Part shown: positions 1-14,483 of the stretch, in pieces
Layout: every line of letters starts with the position of its first letter
How positions within the stretch are numbered: position 1 is the first letter of the stretch
Source of the DNA: Cichorium intybus
Lineage: Eukaryota > Streptophyta > Magnoliopsida > Asterales > Asteraceae
NCBI GenBank assembly: GCA_023525715.1
Contig: CM042012.1
Coordinates: 54,774,839-54,838,838, forward strand
Reading direction: 5' to 3'
Length of the DNA: 64,000 bases
Notes under the pieces: model-generated
Told to the model about the DNA's origin: nothing
What the model saw: only the letters and a program-made list of their open reading frames with translations
The model's database searches: none
Made by a program: the position numbers and the translations under genes

Positions 1-1878
1 CAAGAAAAGTGTAAAGTCTGAGTGGTAGAAAAACCACAGATATATTGTAAAGGTTTGGAATGAACCTTGTGTGAACCTCTAACATTAGCAATTATGCTAA
101 GTAGAGAAGATGGATTGGATCATTGAAAGGTATCCAACGTTGACTGTGAATGCATGAGATTGCGGTAGCAATTATGAACGTGGCGTTTAAGCTTTGGAAA
201 CACTACTTGTATGGTGTAAAGCTTATAGCAATAATATCATAAAAGTTGAAATACTTGATTGATCAAAAGAAGCTGAAGATGAGATAGTAAAGATAGATGG
301 GATACTTAGAGATTTCGGGTATGAAATCTTGTACCATCTTAGAAAGGCGTATGTGATTACAGATGCCTTGAATTAGAAAGAGTAACCTTTGTAGGTTACA
401 TCCACGTGTATGAACGTGGCAAATTGATTACCTGAGTTGATTCGAGTAGCACAGGAAGATGTGTGCAAGTCTGAAAAAGTGAAAAGTGAAGAAATGATTG
501 AAAAGTAGCGGAAGTTGGTTGGAATATCACAGTGATTTAACTCCCGTGGCGGTTGTAAATGTGAGTTCCAAAGCCAAGTGAAATATAAAAATCATCTTGA
601 AAAGATGCATTTTGTATCAGATATGCAGCATACCCGGGGCGATACCAAACTGTATAGGTCGATAAAACCTATGTGTTGGTGGCCGGGGCTGAAGAAAGAC
701 ATTGAAAGACATGTGAAAAATGTTTGACTTGTGTGTAATTACAGTCAAACCATTAGAAGTATGTGGACTGTCGGTCCCAAAAATGAAATGGGACGAAAAT
801 TTTCATAGACTTTGTAGTAAAGTCTTTGCAAGTACCGCATGGGTATGACACCATATGGGTGAATTGCAGTTTGATTGATGAAATCAGTGTATGTTTATAC
901 TGACTAAGAAGAAATTAAGAGTGGAAAAGTAGTGAAAAACTACAAAGATAAAGAAAATTGTTGACGTGCACTACAGGTGACGACTGTATCGGATCGAGAT
1001 ACAAGAATTATTTGCTGAATTTAGCATTAATTCTTAAAGTTTTTAGCTCAAAAGTACTAGTAAGTACTGTGTGCGAATCCTAGATGGATTGATGAGGTGA
1101 AATAATGATGCAAACCTTAGGAATTATGCCTGAAATCGGCATAACAGACCCTAGCGGAAAACTAGACGACCGTCTATCCTTGGTAGAAGTTGTAGATTAG
1201 TATAGGTATTATACTAGTGTTTTATTGACTCGTAGGAAGTATCGTTTAGACTACCGTGATGCACGTCGATTTGCTAGACAGAAGTTGGAGTGAAGCTGTT
1301 GACGAAACCTGAGATTGTATCTCAAACAGAAGAAAAGATTTGGCAAGGTCGAGAAAGCTTAGAAATAGACCAAGATCGACAAGAGTAGTATGCGGATTGG
1401 CGAGTAAAACCATTGAAACCCCGAGTAAGGGAAGATAGTGGAACTCAAAGTGACCCTCCGGAAAGACGAGAAATTGATGTGGGACAAAAAGGAAAGTTGA
1501 GTCCTTGTTGATTGGACCTTTCCGTATATCCCAAACGCAAGAATTGCGGTGTACTGATTGAATATCCTTGATGAACTTCAAGATGATTGTAAAGTTTTCT
1601 ATGGGTCTCAGGGTTTTGAGAACATAGAGTGATACATGTTAACGAATCCCTCATGTGAAATGAGGAAGATAAGTGATTATAGTGCCCGGGACAACCGGAT
1701 GAGTGATATGCGCGTGGTGATATAACCACGAGATACGAAGTTTGGTATGGTTAAAGAGCTGTAGCAAAACCATGAAGGTTTCCATATGATATGAGAAACC
1801 GAAATTGTAACGAGAAAGAAATACCCTCGCGTGATAATATGATTTCGGGGACGAAATCTTTTGAAGGAGGGGAGAATT
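1..1878 (+). pseudogene. Decayed Tekay-type Ty3/gypsy pol (RNase H to chromodomain end)
   Basis: This is the 3' part of a chromovirus polyprotein gene, recognisable only by alignment to the better preserved copy at 48170-50007 in this window. The text near 195-240 matches the RNase H stretch around 48205, about 600-720 matches the WWPG-type integrase N-terminal region, about 960-1080 matches the SDRD integrase core, and 1850-1878 matches the pol end and polypurine tract (GGGGACGAAATC, then an AAGGAGGGGAGAA run). Stops and frameshifts occur throughout and no long ORF remains. The 5' part of the element lies outside the window. It is more decayed than the 36105-53844 element, so probably an older insertion of a related family. 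Confidence 0.8.
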
Positions 1879-4328
1879 TGTAACGCCAAGATACTTTATT
1901 ATATAATTATAATAAAAGGGTAAATTGGTCATTTTACCTTGTAAGGGTAAATTGGTCTTTTGGACAGAAAAGTATTTGGTTTGAAATAATATTTTGAGTT
2001 TTTGACTTAAAATGTTATAAAAACTGATTTTTGGTCGTTTTACCGAAAAAGGGTATTTTGGTCATTTGACCAAGTCAACGACCAAATATGTAAAAATATT
2101 GTTGGTTGTGGCCAAAATGTAAGAAATGGAAGTTTTATTGTAATAAAACTTGATTTTGGTGGTCAAAGTTCAAGAAATGGAACTTTAGGACCAAAAATGT
2201 AAATTTTTGGAGTATAAATATAAGAGAGTTGACTCTCTCTTTGACCAGCTCATTGTGCAGCTACGGGAGTGGATTTTGGAGAGAAATTTCTGGAAGATCA
2301 AGAAGTTTGAAGCATGGAATTGGAATCATAGCATGTAATTGGTGATTCTCAAGCAAACAAGGTTAGTATTCCATGTTCTTGATTGTTTGTTCTTGAGGAA
2401 TTTTGTAGAAACTGAAATGTGCAATTTCAGTTATGGAATCATGTGATAAGTAGCCTAATGCTTCCATTGAGTCATGCTAGAAAGGACTTAACTCAAGAAA
2501 ATGGAAGTAGGTTGTTATTAGTGATGAATTTGAAGTTTGGGGTTGTTAGAACTAAGAACCCTAATTCTTCATTTTGATTGATTTGGTTGTTTTGGATGGT
2601 GGAAAACCTTGTTAAAGTATAAGGTTTTAGTCCTAGAACAAACCCCAAATCGATTAAGGACCTCATTAAGGACTTAATGAGCCAAAACTGCTTGCTACAG
2701 TGCATAAATCGCGACTGGCCAGGGGGTCTGCCCAGGCGCCAGGCGCAGTGCGCCCAGAAGCCAGGCGGGGTGCGCCCAGGCGCAGTGCGCCCTGACCCTG
2801 GCGCAGTGCGCCTCCAAGGCAGTGGCCAGGCAGGAACTTTGAAACGCTAACTTTTGCGTTGCTTGTCCGATTAAGCTCAAATTTGGACCATAGGCTCGTT
2901 GTGGTCTGAAAAGTTTGGGAAAAGTTTTAGATTGAGTTTCCGACCCCTCGGGGGCACTGTAGACTGATCCGAATGTCCCGGTGAATAGTAAAATTCATAT
3001 AAAGTTAGTAAACGGAAAGTTTATTAACTAGGCATTGTTTATAACAATGTTTTGTTGAACTCTAATGTATTAGAGTTAGTTGAAATGGGTATTAATCGAT
3101 AATCATGTTGAAAATGATTAAATTATAGGTACGGGACAAAATTCTACGGATCGTATCGGAAGGCAAGAAACAACCGGGAATTTGATGCAGCTAGCATCCA
3201 GGTGAGTAATCTCACTGATACCATATGTGATATATGATGATTGAGTTGTTACAGGTTGAAACTGGTTGTGGGACGAAATTGATAGTTCAAAGATACGTTT
3301 GAAGAGACAAGACCGGATAAGCCGTGAGTCATTGCGATGACAAGAACGGAACCGTGAGTCTAGGCAATAGCGGCTAATCCGTGAGCCATAACTAATTCTG
3401 GATTTTTATATCCAATGGGTACGGCCTATATGGCCATGATTTTTGGATTGTATATCCAACCGGTGCGGCCTTCGGGCTATGTCTCCGATGTGGCCTTCGG
3501 GCGAGGACTCCGGTGCGGCCTTCGGGCTATGTCTCCGATGCGGCCTTTGGGCTATGATGTTTGATACAGCCTGTTTGGCTATGATTTTGTTACAGGTACA
3601 CGGTACAGCCTGTTTGGCTATGATATTGTTACAGGTACATGGTGCAGCCTTTTGGCTATGATATCGGGTTATCAAACCCAGCTGATACGGCCTGCGGGCT
3701 ATGAATTGTATATTGATAATGTTTTGGTGCAGCTTATATAGCTATGACACAGGGTACGGCTGTTAGCCATGATATATGATACAGTGTGCGGCTTAAATAG
3801 CCATGATATACGGTGCAGTCCGATGTGACTGAAAGAGATGGGACAGAAATAGTTGTATATAGTTATATGTGCAAATAACTGACGTGGTTGATAATTGCAG
3901 GTTATCATGTTATAGTCTGTAAGACTATAATTTAGGATATGAAATCCTAAGAGATACTTGGTCAGCCAGTAAGGCTAGGAGTTTGGATTCGATATCCAGA
4001 CAGTTATATGATTGTGTTTTGATACGTGTTATCTGCAGATTTGATTATTCACTGAGCTTTGTAGCTCATACCGTTTGTTACTGTCCCTGCAGGTTAGCAT
4101 GATACTGATAGGGACAAGATAGAGTCCGTGACTCGTGAAGTAGGACTCGTAGATGCTGTCAGTAGCAGCCCGGCTTTAAAGGAGTTATGGTATTTTTATA
4201 CTCTCCTTGATACACTTGTACCCGTATTTATTAAAATGTACCCCTTGTTATGGTTTTATGTATTGAAACCTGTGTATTAAATGAAAAATTTTTCAGGGGT
4301 ATTTTTGTTTAAAAAGCCGGGTGTTACA
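1879..4328 (+). repeat. 3' LTR of a Tekay-type chromovirus (2.45 kb)
   Basis: The LTR starts TGTAACGCC directly after a polypurine tract and ends GGGTGTTACA, the same terminal pair as the Tekay LTRs at 36105 and 50043. A TATA-like box (TATAAATA) is at 2213-2220. The 3' end shares the segment 'TCAGTAGCAGCCCGGCTT' with the LTRs near 37750 and 53670, so the families are related. The cognate 5' LTR is outside the window, so the duplication cannot be checked; the right flank begins TGTAG. Confidence 0.85.
3419..3860 (+). repeat. Array of short stem-loop units inside the LTR
   Basis: At least twelve imperfect units of about 20-45 bp each contain a short inverted repeat, usually followed by ATGAT or ATGTC. 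Examples are GGCCTATATGGCC, AGCCTGTTTGGCT, AGCTTATATAGCT, GGCTGTTAGCC and GGCTTAAATAGCC. Arm sequences change between units while staying complementary. A further unit (GCCAGTAAGGCTAG) lies near 3963. ORFs on either strand through this array are by-products of the repeat. Confidence 0.7.
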
Positions 4329-4701
4329 TGTAGTATTTGAGTTAGAGAAGCTATTTGGAAAGCTATGGACATAGTGCCAAGAATGCTAAGGATCTCTTCA
4401 TCAAGATGTTTTATCTTATTTCTTTCTACCTTTGTCGGATGAAATTACCTTTGACTGTTAATGGGGAATTATTTTTTACTTTCATGACTTATATTATCGG
4501 AAAAATTGGTCAACAGTGTTATATTTGCACTATCAAGTATGCTAAGTTTGAGAACAACTTACATGTATACACGACACGACAAGATAATTTGACTAAATGC
4601 AAGAAAGAACAACATACTTTCATTTATATGTGTGTTATGGCATCATACTTCTATTTATTCCATTACAACATTTAACTTTCAATTTTTTCTATTGTATTTC
4701 C
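4329..4701. other. Spacer without recognisable gene
   Basis: AT-rich sequence between the LTR end and a MITE. An open frame exists at 4355-4675, but it is cysteine- and aromatic-rich, resembles no family I recognise and has no coding context. Confidence 0.5.
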
Positions 4702-4965
4702 TAGGGGTGGAATCGGTACGGTACCGGGGTTTTTTCTTGTATACCGTGTACCGTACCAATTATAATTGGTACAAAATTTTGATTACCAGTACCGTATCAA
4801 ATATACTTGGTACCAACTTATTTGGCTACCAACAAGTTTGGTTGGTATTGGTATATACCAAAAACTTTACTTTTAATAGTGTTTGCCCTAAATGATCGCC
4901 GCTTACTTCCGGGTATTTGTTAGTTATTACTCCTAATAAAAAATAAAAATATGAGTATTGGAATT

Positions 4966-5039
<74 letters not shown>

Positions 5040-5248
5040 CACACACACACACACACACGTATATGAATTGGTTGGTACGGTACAACCGTGATATTCAAAA
5101 TTTTGTACCGTTACCGTATCAAGATTGCTTATTTGGTATGGTATTACCAACCAAACATATTGGCTTCCAAACATGTTGGCTACCAACTTTATTGGTACGG
5201 TTGGTAACCTGTTGGTTGGTTCTCCACGGTACATTTTTGCCAGCCCTA
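4702..5248. mobile_element. hAT-like MITE with 8 bp target duplication
   Basis: The terminal inverted repeats are TAGGGGTGGAA at the left and, inverted at the right, TAGGGCTGGCA. The flanks GTATTTCC (4694-4701) and GTATTTCT (5249-5256) form an 8 bp target duplication with one mismatch, as expected for hAT elements. The interior is dense in GGTAC, TTGGTA and accGTACC words in both orientations and carries an AT/AC microsatellite. It has no coding capacity. Confidence 0.8.
4967..5058. repeat. Compound AT then AC microsatellite
   Basis: About 35 AT units run directly into about 10 AC units inside the 4702-5248 MITE. The poly-TYR/ILE and HTHT reading frames across it are not genes. Confidence 0.95.
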
Positions 5249-5279
5249 GTATTTCTATTTCCAATTATTCTCTATTAAT

Positions 5280-5383
5280 GACCATTTTACCCTTCGTTTA
5301 TAAATGATCATTTTACCCTTCGTTTATAAATGACCATTGTAGCCTTCGTCTATAAATGACCATTTAACCCTTCGGCTACAAAC
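5280..5383. repeat. Four tandem copies of a 26 bp unit
   Basis: The unit is GACCATTTTACCCTTCGT followed by TTATAAAT, with substitutions in copies 3 and 4. Two more diverged ACCATTTTACCCTTCCTCT copies follow at about 5415-5470. No coding role is visible. Confidence 0.85.
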
Positions 5384-5470
5384 AGTGTTTATTTTATGAA
5401 CTTTGTAAATGAGAAAATGACAATTTTACCCTTCCTCTGTAATGACCATTTTACCCTTCCTCTAATAAAT

Positions 5471-6117
5471 ACCTCGTGAACTTTTTATTTATTGGTTTTT
5501 CTTGAGTTTAAGCATATTGAAGTTTTGGTGTTTAAGTTGGTGTTGTGTTGAGGGTTTAAACACATCAAATTCTAAACGGGTACTTTCTTCTGCTTATCTA
5601 TTGTTTCTTTTTTCATTTATTAACTTTAGTACAAATTATTTAACTTATCTATTGTTTATTACTGCATGTTACATGATTTCTTGATTACAGCATCCTACTT
5701 TAAAGTCTATCTTCTTTGAATTCCCATGTAATGGAAGTAACAAATGGTATATTTGTCTTTTTGTTGTCCCTCAGTTAATCGGTTGGGTATTGTAGCAGAA
5801 CTCAAGGGGCATAAGATACATATCAGCTCACGTACGCTCAGATTAAGAAGATAAAACCATGTAAATTTTATGTTACTTTGTGTGAAAAACGTTTAAAATC
5901 AGAAAAATATGATGCTATCACAATGTGGTTCATTTACAAACCTTTTGGCTTAAACCGGTTCAATTACAAAGATAAAACTATGATGGTACAACCTTTAAAA
6001 TTGTGTGTTATTTTGAATATTTATGATATGTTTTAAAAAAACTACTTGCGTAAAGGAAACTATTTGTCGACAAAAACTATTCACCTATCTCCACATTAGG
6101 AACTTAGCTTCAATCAT
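5471..6117. other. AT-rich spacer, nothing recognised
   Basis: I see no gene, RNA gene or repeat boundary here. A 60-codon frame at 5502-5684 has no family resemblance. Confidence 0.5.
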
Positions 6118-6595
6118 CTAACCTATGGATGACCATTGGAAACGGATATTTGACTTCTTACCCGGAACCGATACAAAACCATTGATTCCAATATCAAAAT
6201 CTATGTGTCTGGTTCCGGATTCGGTTATTTGGAATATGATATGTTTTCGAAATAAATCGGAACCAAATAATGTTAATTTACAACTAGGGATAAGATAGGT
6301 TCCGAAACCAGACCATACCGACCTAGAACCGAAAAAGCCAAAACTGAAAAATAAAAATTTTAGGAACATAGAGTTGCATAATTGCATAATTTATTCTCAT
6401 GCGGTTATGATTTAATTCGATTCCAAATGTTCTTTTTCTTATCTACAATAAGATCAATTATATATAGAACAGAATAACCGAAACAGAATCAAAAAGAAGA
6501 AATTCAAAGAATCGAGAACCAAACTGAATTGCATAATTGGTACCCAGGCAGTTCAGATTTCAATTCAATCCAACGCTTATTTTGCTCATCCCTAT
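6118..6595. mobile_element. Possible hAT-like MITE
   Basis: The block is rich in GGAACCGA/TCGGTTCC words and is bounded by CTATGGATGACC at the left and, inverted at the right, ATAGGGATGAGCA. These resemble each other and the TAGGGATG-type hAT ends. I could not find a convincing 8 bp duplication, so the boundaries are approximate and the call is tentative. The minus-strand frame at 6118-6387 lies inside it and is not supported as a gene. Confidence 0.4.
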
Positions 6596-7805
6596 TTACA
6601 ATATAACAAGCACGTTTTGACCTAAACCCCATACTTAAAACCCTAAACATAAAACCTAAACCAGGAACTTGAGAAGAATTATAATATGTGATTCATGGGG
6701 CTGCAAACTCTTATCAAGAATTGAAACGTCCCCGGAGAAATAAGATACAATAGCGATTGGGACATGCTCTTGAGCAACCTCGAAGGTCTTCAAGTGAATC
6801 AACACACACCTTTTTTTCTTTACTTGTGTTTTGTTGGTTTTCATGAGCTGAGAATTATGGTTGCATTATTGATTATTTATAAAATAAATTAATAGAATTG
6901 GGCAAAATCGTTTTTGGGGGATTATGCCTCTATTTAGAATAGCAAACTATTTTCATTTTTATTAATTTTGTTTTTGCCCAAGAATGATAATCATATTAAA
7001 GTTATTAAAATGTATGCTAATCTATATAACCCTTTATTTAATTGTCAAATACATATATAACATCTAAAAAGTTGATATCGGTTCTATAGTTAAAAGAAAA
7101 GGCCTTAATGGCATCAAATGAAGAAAATTTACAACAAGAAAAGTTGAGCTAAATTACTATTTGAGACCTTCTTAATTTCATTATAAATAACACGATAAAC
7201 ATGTTCATTCTTTTGGTTTGATGTTCCAAGCATAAGATTGTTGTTCCAGAGATTAATGAGCTCTGTCAAGGAACTGATGATTCTGTTTGGATCAAACTGA
7301 AAATAACAAGGCTACAAAAGTTTGCAATAGATACTAAAAAAGAAGTGCGGGATAAATGAGATACAGAACCCACGCAAGAGAGGTTATATACACCAAATGA
7401 CGACTTTTATTATCAATCATTACAACATTATATGTTCCGGGTCCTAAATATAACTGCACATTAATAACTTCCATAACTGCTACCTAATCTTAAATTACTA
7501 ATTAACCCCTAATAAATACTAGAAACGTTGTACCTTAATTTCCAACATATTTAGAGGTTAGCATTGTGAGACAACTAAATGGTACTACGAATGCATTAAA
7601 TTTCTTTTTGTTGGTATGATTACATAATTGTCTTGCTTAATTCACATTTTAAATGTACGATATTGTTTATGAATAGTTTTCTGTGTTTGGTTCTACAAAA
7701 ATGGGGAGTCTATGATGGGTTTAATAACAAGGGGTCATATTTCATGTTACAATGTCTTTTTGTTTATGTTATTGACTCAAACTTGTTCGTCTAGTCTGTA
7801 AGCTC
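6596..7805. other. Spacer without supported gene
   Basis: This is AT-rich and non-coding in appearance. A minus-strand frame at 6656-6844 (62 codons) was checked and matches no family I know. About 6630-6660 has a few CCCTAAAC/CCTAAACC words resembling telomere units, far too few to call an interstitial telomere. Confidence 0.5.
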
Positions 7806-7985
7806 GAAGTTCTTCCGGTGTTTTTCTACAATTAGACGATAATACCCCCATGGAGTCTTTGATATTTGGATGCTTAAGTTGGTTTTGTTTATTCCGAAAG
7901 TTTGAAATTCTTGTGGGCTTTTCTGCAAAATGTCGATTATACCCCTATGGAGTCTCTGATATTTGGATGCTTGGAGTTGGATGCT
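7806..7985. repeat. Two tandem copies of a ~98 bp unit
   Basis: Copies begin at about 7806 (GAAGTTCTTCC) and 7904 (GAAATTCTTGT) and both run through ATGGAGTCT and TGATATTTGGATGCTT. The minus-strand frame over 7791-8003 simply reads this duplication. Confidence 0.75.
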
Positions 7986-10076
<2,091 letters not shown>

Positions 10077-10080
10077 TAGT

Positions 10081-10290
<210 letters not shown>

Positions 10291-10465
10291 TTTTTCTAAA
10301 AACCAGTATCAATATAGTTTTATTAATTTGTTTGATACTTTTATTAATTTGTGTACCACAACAATACGAATATTCTTAAAAAAATGTCTTGTCATCAAAA
10401 TTTTATAAATAAAGATATAATATATTACAATATTTCACTAATAACGGAATAAAAAAAGATACCAC

Positions 10466-10979
10466 TTAGGGGTGTAAATGAGCCGAGCTACTCGGGATCG
10501 ACTCGTCAAAAGCTCGACTCGAGCTTGAGTTAAACGAGCCCGAGCCGAGTTCGAGCATTGTTTTCAGGTTTGTTTATTAAACGAGCTCGAGCCCGAGCCT
10601 TACTATCGAGCTCGATTTAGGCTAGCGAGCCTAAATGAGCCTGTATATTTTTATATAATAAATCTTTTATTTTTTATTTTATATATTAATTTATCAATAA
10701 ATATTAATTTATTTATCAATTAATATTAAACGAGCCTAAACGAGCCAAGCCCGAGCCTTGAAAATTTTAAACGAGTAGAGCTCGAGCTCGAGCCACATGA
10801 ATTTAAACGAGCCGAGCTCGAGCTCGAGCCACGTGAAATTAAACGAGCCGAGCTCGAGCTCGAGCCACGTGAATTTAAACGAGTCGAGCTCGAGCTCGAG
10901 CCCTGTGAATTTAAACGATCCAAGCCCGAGCCTAACCGAGCTTGAGCTTGAGCTCGGCTCGGCTGATTTACACCCCTAA
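10466..10979. mobile_element. hAT-like MITE rich in GAGCCGAGCTCGAG
   Basis: The perfect terminal inverted repeat is TTAGGGGTGTAAAT at the left and ATTTACACCCCTAA at the right. The flanks GATACCAC and GATTACCAC are near-identical, consistent with an 8 bp hAT duplication plus one indel. The interior has tandem ~40 bp units built on AAACGAGCCGAGCTCGAG (about 10730-10920). The poly-serine frames on both strands read these units and are not genes. Confidence 0.85.
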
Positions 10980-11184
10980 GATTACCACTTGCCTAAGGAA
11001 TGACTATTAACAAAATGGAAGGAATCAGATTCCTTTAGAAACTATCCGTTTCATATTCCATCCAGCATAAGAAACAACTTTTTTCATAGCAATGGAAAAA
11101 ACAATTACATTCCTTCTCCAATTCCATCATACCAAACACTACCTAATATAATAATTGGTTTACCAATTTTCCAACATGAAATGA

Positions 11185-11296
11185 GGGTAATTTGGACAGA
11201 AAAGATAATTCTATATCTGGTGGCAGGCTTTGGTATAACAGGGTAATTTGGACAGAAAATATAATTCTATATCTGGTGGCAGGCTTTAGTATAACA
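11185..11296. repeat. 56 bp tandem duplication
   Basis: Copies start at 11185 and 11241, both GGGTAATTTGGACAGAAAA and both ending GGCTTTRGTATAACA, with two or three mismatches. Confidence 0.85.
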
Positions 11297-11558
11297 TGCT
11301 TCTTGCAATTGAAGTCATAGGGCTACTTCTAGAAACCTGATCAAATGAAACAAATGCAAAACAATGAACCCAAAAGAGACTAAAATGGATTTAACCAAAA
11401 GTATATGTAAATGCAAGAAAGTAGATAAACAAGGTGCATCGAATCCACTTCAAAGCCATTCTATTCTTGATGGGTGTTTTTTTTCCGACTTAATGCAGAA
11501 AGAACGACTTAATACAGACAGTCAAATTCCCAATATGGAGATAAGTGTATATACTCAC

Positions 11559-12154
11559 AATCGAGTCAATTTGAAGGATAATATTAGCATAATGCAATGC
11601 AAGTCCAGCTGGCCCTAGTTTATGTTGCATGTTTGGACATCTGGTTGATGTTGGATTATCATCTGATGAAGAACTCAAAGCAATGAATAAAAAATTGAAC
11701 AATATAAATATTAATCAAACTCAAACTTTTTTCATTTAAATCAACACACCAACAAAAGAAAGAAAAAATGGACTATCAATACTTTTCAAGAAACAAAAAT
11801 GAACTTTTTTCATTTATAATAAGGAACTTATTTTGGGCCCTTAAAAGAAAAAAAATGAGGGGCTGAAGTTGCCAAAGGGACATACATGTGGATTCAAAGA
11901 CATTTTTGAATTGTCCATTTAGATAAATGACGGTATCTGCAAGCTTTTCCATAACCTGTATCACATAGTAACCTTGCTCCATCAATATATCTAAATTCTC
12001 AATTAAAATTAAAATTTAAAGTAGAAATCAATGATCGAAATAGTTAAAAAAAAGTCAAAAGAATAAAGTAGAAATAAAGGTACATCTTCCATACTCCTAG
12101 ACCAAAGTGACTTTTTCTTTAAAAGTTTAAGTTGCTTCCTTCGCCTTTCAATTC
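11559..12154 (-). pseudogene. Fragment of a PSK SIMULATOR-like (DUF668) gene, three exons
   Basis: Three pieces on the minus strand read as consecutive exons of the plant PSI/DUF668 family, membrane-associated proteins linked to phytosulfokine growth signalling. Exon 1 (12154-12084) follows a TTAAGCAG acceptor and encodes KLLKKKSLWSRSMED. It ends at a GT donor. Exon 2 (11955-11886) follows GATACAG and continues in phase with VMEKLADTVIYLNGQ, ending before GTATGT. Exon 3 (to 11559) encodes KLGPAGLALHYANIILQIDS, the hallmark start of DUF668, and ends before GTGAGT. The N-terminal DUF3475 part and the rest of DUF668 are absent, and I see no start codon or downstream exons. A truncated or transposon-captured host gene piece is the best reading. 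The family call comes from recognised motifs, not a search. Confidence 0.7.
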
Positions 12155-13163
12155 CTGCTTAAGAAACATAAGCTCATGACCTACAAAACATATGGTATAT
12201 TTAATGTGTCATAAATTATTTCATATATTATTAGAAAACTTTATGAAGTGTATAACAAACTCATAGATAGTAACCTTTTGAAATAGAAATATAATTAGTC
12301 CCTCCTTGATGCTTTTGTTGATAACAAACGGATTTTAATTTATGATGAAAAGCTCGTTAGTATATTAATGGAGAAAAAAAACGTTAATGCAATATGATCC
12401 TAAAATGGAGAAAAAAACTTATTCAAGCATTGAAGATAGTAAATTTTGCTTATAAGCATACAATTTGTGTCATCGTGTCAAGATGATGATATTTTTGTAT
12501 CTTAACCTTGGAAATAATATATTCGTATAGCTATTTTGCTAAAAATTAGGAGTTTTTTTCTTGTTTATTCTTGTATATAAATATAAATTGTGGCCCTGAA
12601 TTATATCAATTGTCGCTTTGAATAAAATTCCCAATTCTTTTTGTTTCAGTATTATTATCCATCTCCGATAAAGTGTGTGTTTTATCTTCAAAATTCAACC
12701 ATATCTTTTTGCACTCTATCATTCCTCCATAATTGTACAAATTGCAAATCACATTATAAAATAGTCCGGCTTTACTTACTATTTTTATATGTAAACATAT
12801 TATTCTTGGTATAAATTAAGATGCTAACCAAGGTCGGCAATGGCTAAATCACTACTTCTGGGTCACCCTTCAATTACTTAGGACGCGTGAGTCCCCTGTT
12901 TTGTCTAAAAACCAAAAAAGCATATTTAACTAGTGAAAACCACGTAACACTTGATAACAATAAACAATAGCTAGAAGAAAAATTCACAAGTTACTTCTCG
13001 CAATAAAGATCTAAATTTTGCCACTGATGATCTTTACATCTATTTCCAAAACGAACCACTTCTCCGGTAAATTTCAACTCTGGCCTGAAAAAATCCATAT
13101 ATCCCGTCAACAAAAATAAACGGCTCATGGGTCATGGGACAAAAAGAGTGATTTATAATTATA
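12155..13163. other. AT-rich spacer, no gene recognised
   Basis: No further exons of the DUF668 relic could be recognised upstream of 12154 on the minus strand, and no repeat boundary is evident before the Helitron-like end at 13164. Confidence 0.5.
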
Positions 13164-13205
13164 ACTAGTTGTGAGACCCGTGTATTACACGGGTTGATTA
13201 AAAGA
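13164..13205 (-). mobile_element. Helitron-like 3' terminus (minus strand)
   Basis: Read on the minus strand, a perfect 8 bp stem hairpin (ACCCGTGT-AAT-ACACGGGT, 13194-13176) is followed by CTCACAA and CTAGT, then a T in the flank. This is the standard Helitron 3' end: hairpin, CTRRT, insertion between A and T. The body would extend to the right; I could not locate a 5' TC end. Confidence 0.65.
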
Positions 13206-14483
13206 AAATGTTAAATAAGAACATCCAAACATCAAGCATTGTACCAACTTAAAGTACATAGCATACTATCCTAAAAATAAACAAAAACACACAAAATGGA
13301 GAATATAGAAATTTAATAGAAATATATAAAAGTAGAATGCTATAATACACAAATAAATTGAAGTACATTGCTATATCTTGCAATTATTGCTTAAAAAATC
13401 TGGATTTACCATTGGGAAAATACAAAAATACCTAACATATTGCAATTTGAGTTTTGAAATCATAAGACGAAATTTGGGGTTAATTGACAGTTTCATATTA
13501 ATAAAAGCGTAATTAGAGGAGATAGAATTGTAACGGCCAATTGTAACCGATCATTAAGAAGTAGTAATGAACAAAGTATTTTATTTTTTTTTAAGAAATT
13601 CAAAATCATGAGAAAATGACATGTGGCCAAATGAATGTTGTGGTGACATGTGGCTTTGAGTTACTTATTTATTAGGTTAGGATTATGAACCTTTTATCTA
13701 GAGCAACTGTTCTTAAAAGCTCATCAACATCTTTAGATACTAAATTTTGCACGCCTTTAGAAAGAACACTACTTCTTTCAAATGTCTTATACTTCGGTTT
13801 GAAAGAAAATTCATAAGGCTGGAATCCTTCATGATGGGAAATTATATTGAGACTCCAGTCTAACTTATAATGACACTCCAGTCTATTTTTCGGTCTTGTT
13901 TTTAGCTACTTTGACTAAATCTTATTTGCAGTCATAATCTATTCTTATGTTTTCAAAACCATTTCCAACTTTTTATCTAGAGTAAAGAAATGCTCAATTA
14001 AACACAAGTCAAATACACAAAAACCATAAGAATTAAATTTCTACCAACAAAATATACAACAAAAACCATCAGAATTAAACAACAAAATATAAATTTACAG
14101 ATTAAAGTTTAATGAGTTTAATAAAAACAAATTACTGCCCATTTGTAAATCATCAAAGGGTCGTCAGAGACACAAAAAAAACCCTAGATATGTTGCTTAT
14201 TACCACGGAGGGTTGTCGGAGACACGAAAAAATCCGTTGCCTGTGGTACCATCGGGAACGGAGGACGAGTGGAGGCGGTTACTACCGCAATCACCAAAGG
14301 CCGCCATCGCCGGAGAGTCGCCTGGAGCCATCACTGGAGCCATCACAGACAATTGCTATCGTCGCCTGTGGAGCCATCGAGAACGGAGGACATGCGGAGG
14401 CGGTTGCTATCACTGGTCTCCATAGCCGGAAATCGCCATCACCGAAGGCACCATCATCGAAGACGCCATCACCGGAGGAAGCT

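Noticed and set aside
3406..3675. Possible CRISPR-like or coding repeat array
   Set aside because: Units vary in length and have no constant repeat with unique spacers; this is an LTR-internal stem-loop array in a plant genome.
4826..5307. Overlapping open frames encoding alternating Y-I and H-T residues
   Set aside because: They are translations of AT and AC microsatellites on both strands; the same applies to 8385-8612, 9863-10102, 19533-19724, 37038-37295 and 51108-51329.
6630..6660. Interstitial telomeric repeat
   Set aside because: Only two or three imperfect CCCTAAA-like words, not a tandem array.
10726..10979. Serine-rich proteins on both strands
   Set aside because: They read tandem GAGCCGAGCTCGAG units inside a hAT-like MITE; the opposite strand gives an equally open frame.
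11080..11160. MITE ending in ACCAAACACTACC
   Set aside because: A possible right terminus only; no inverted left end was found.
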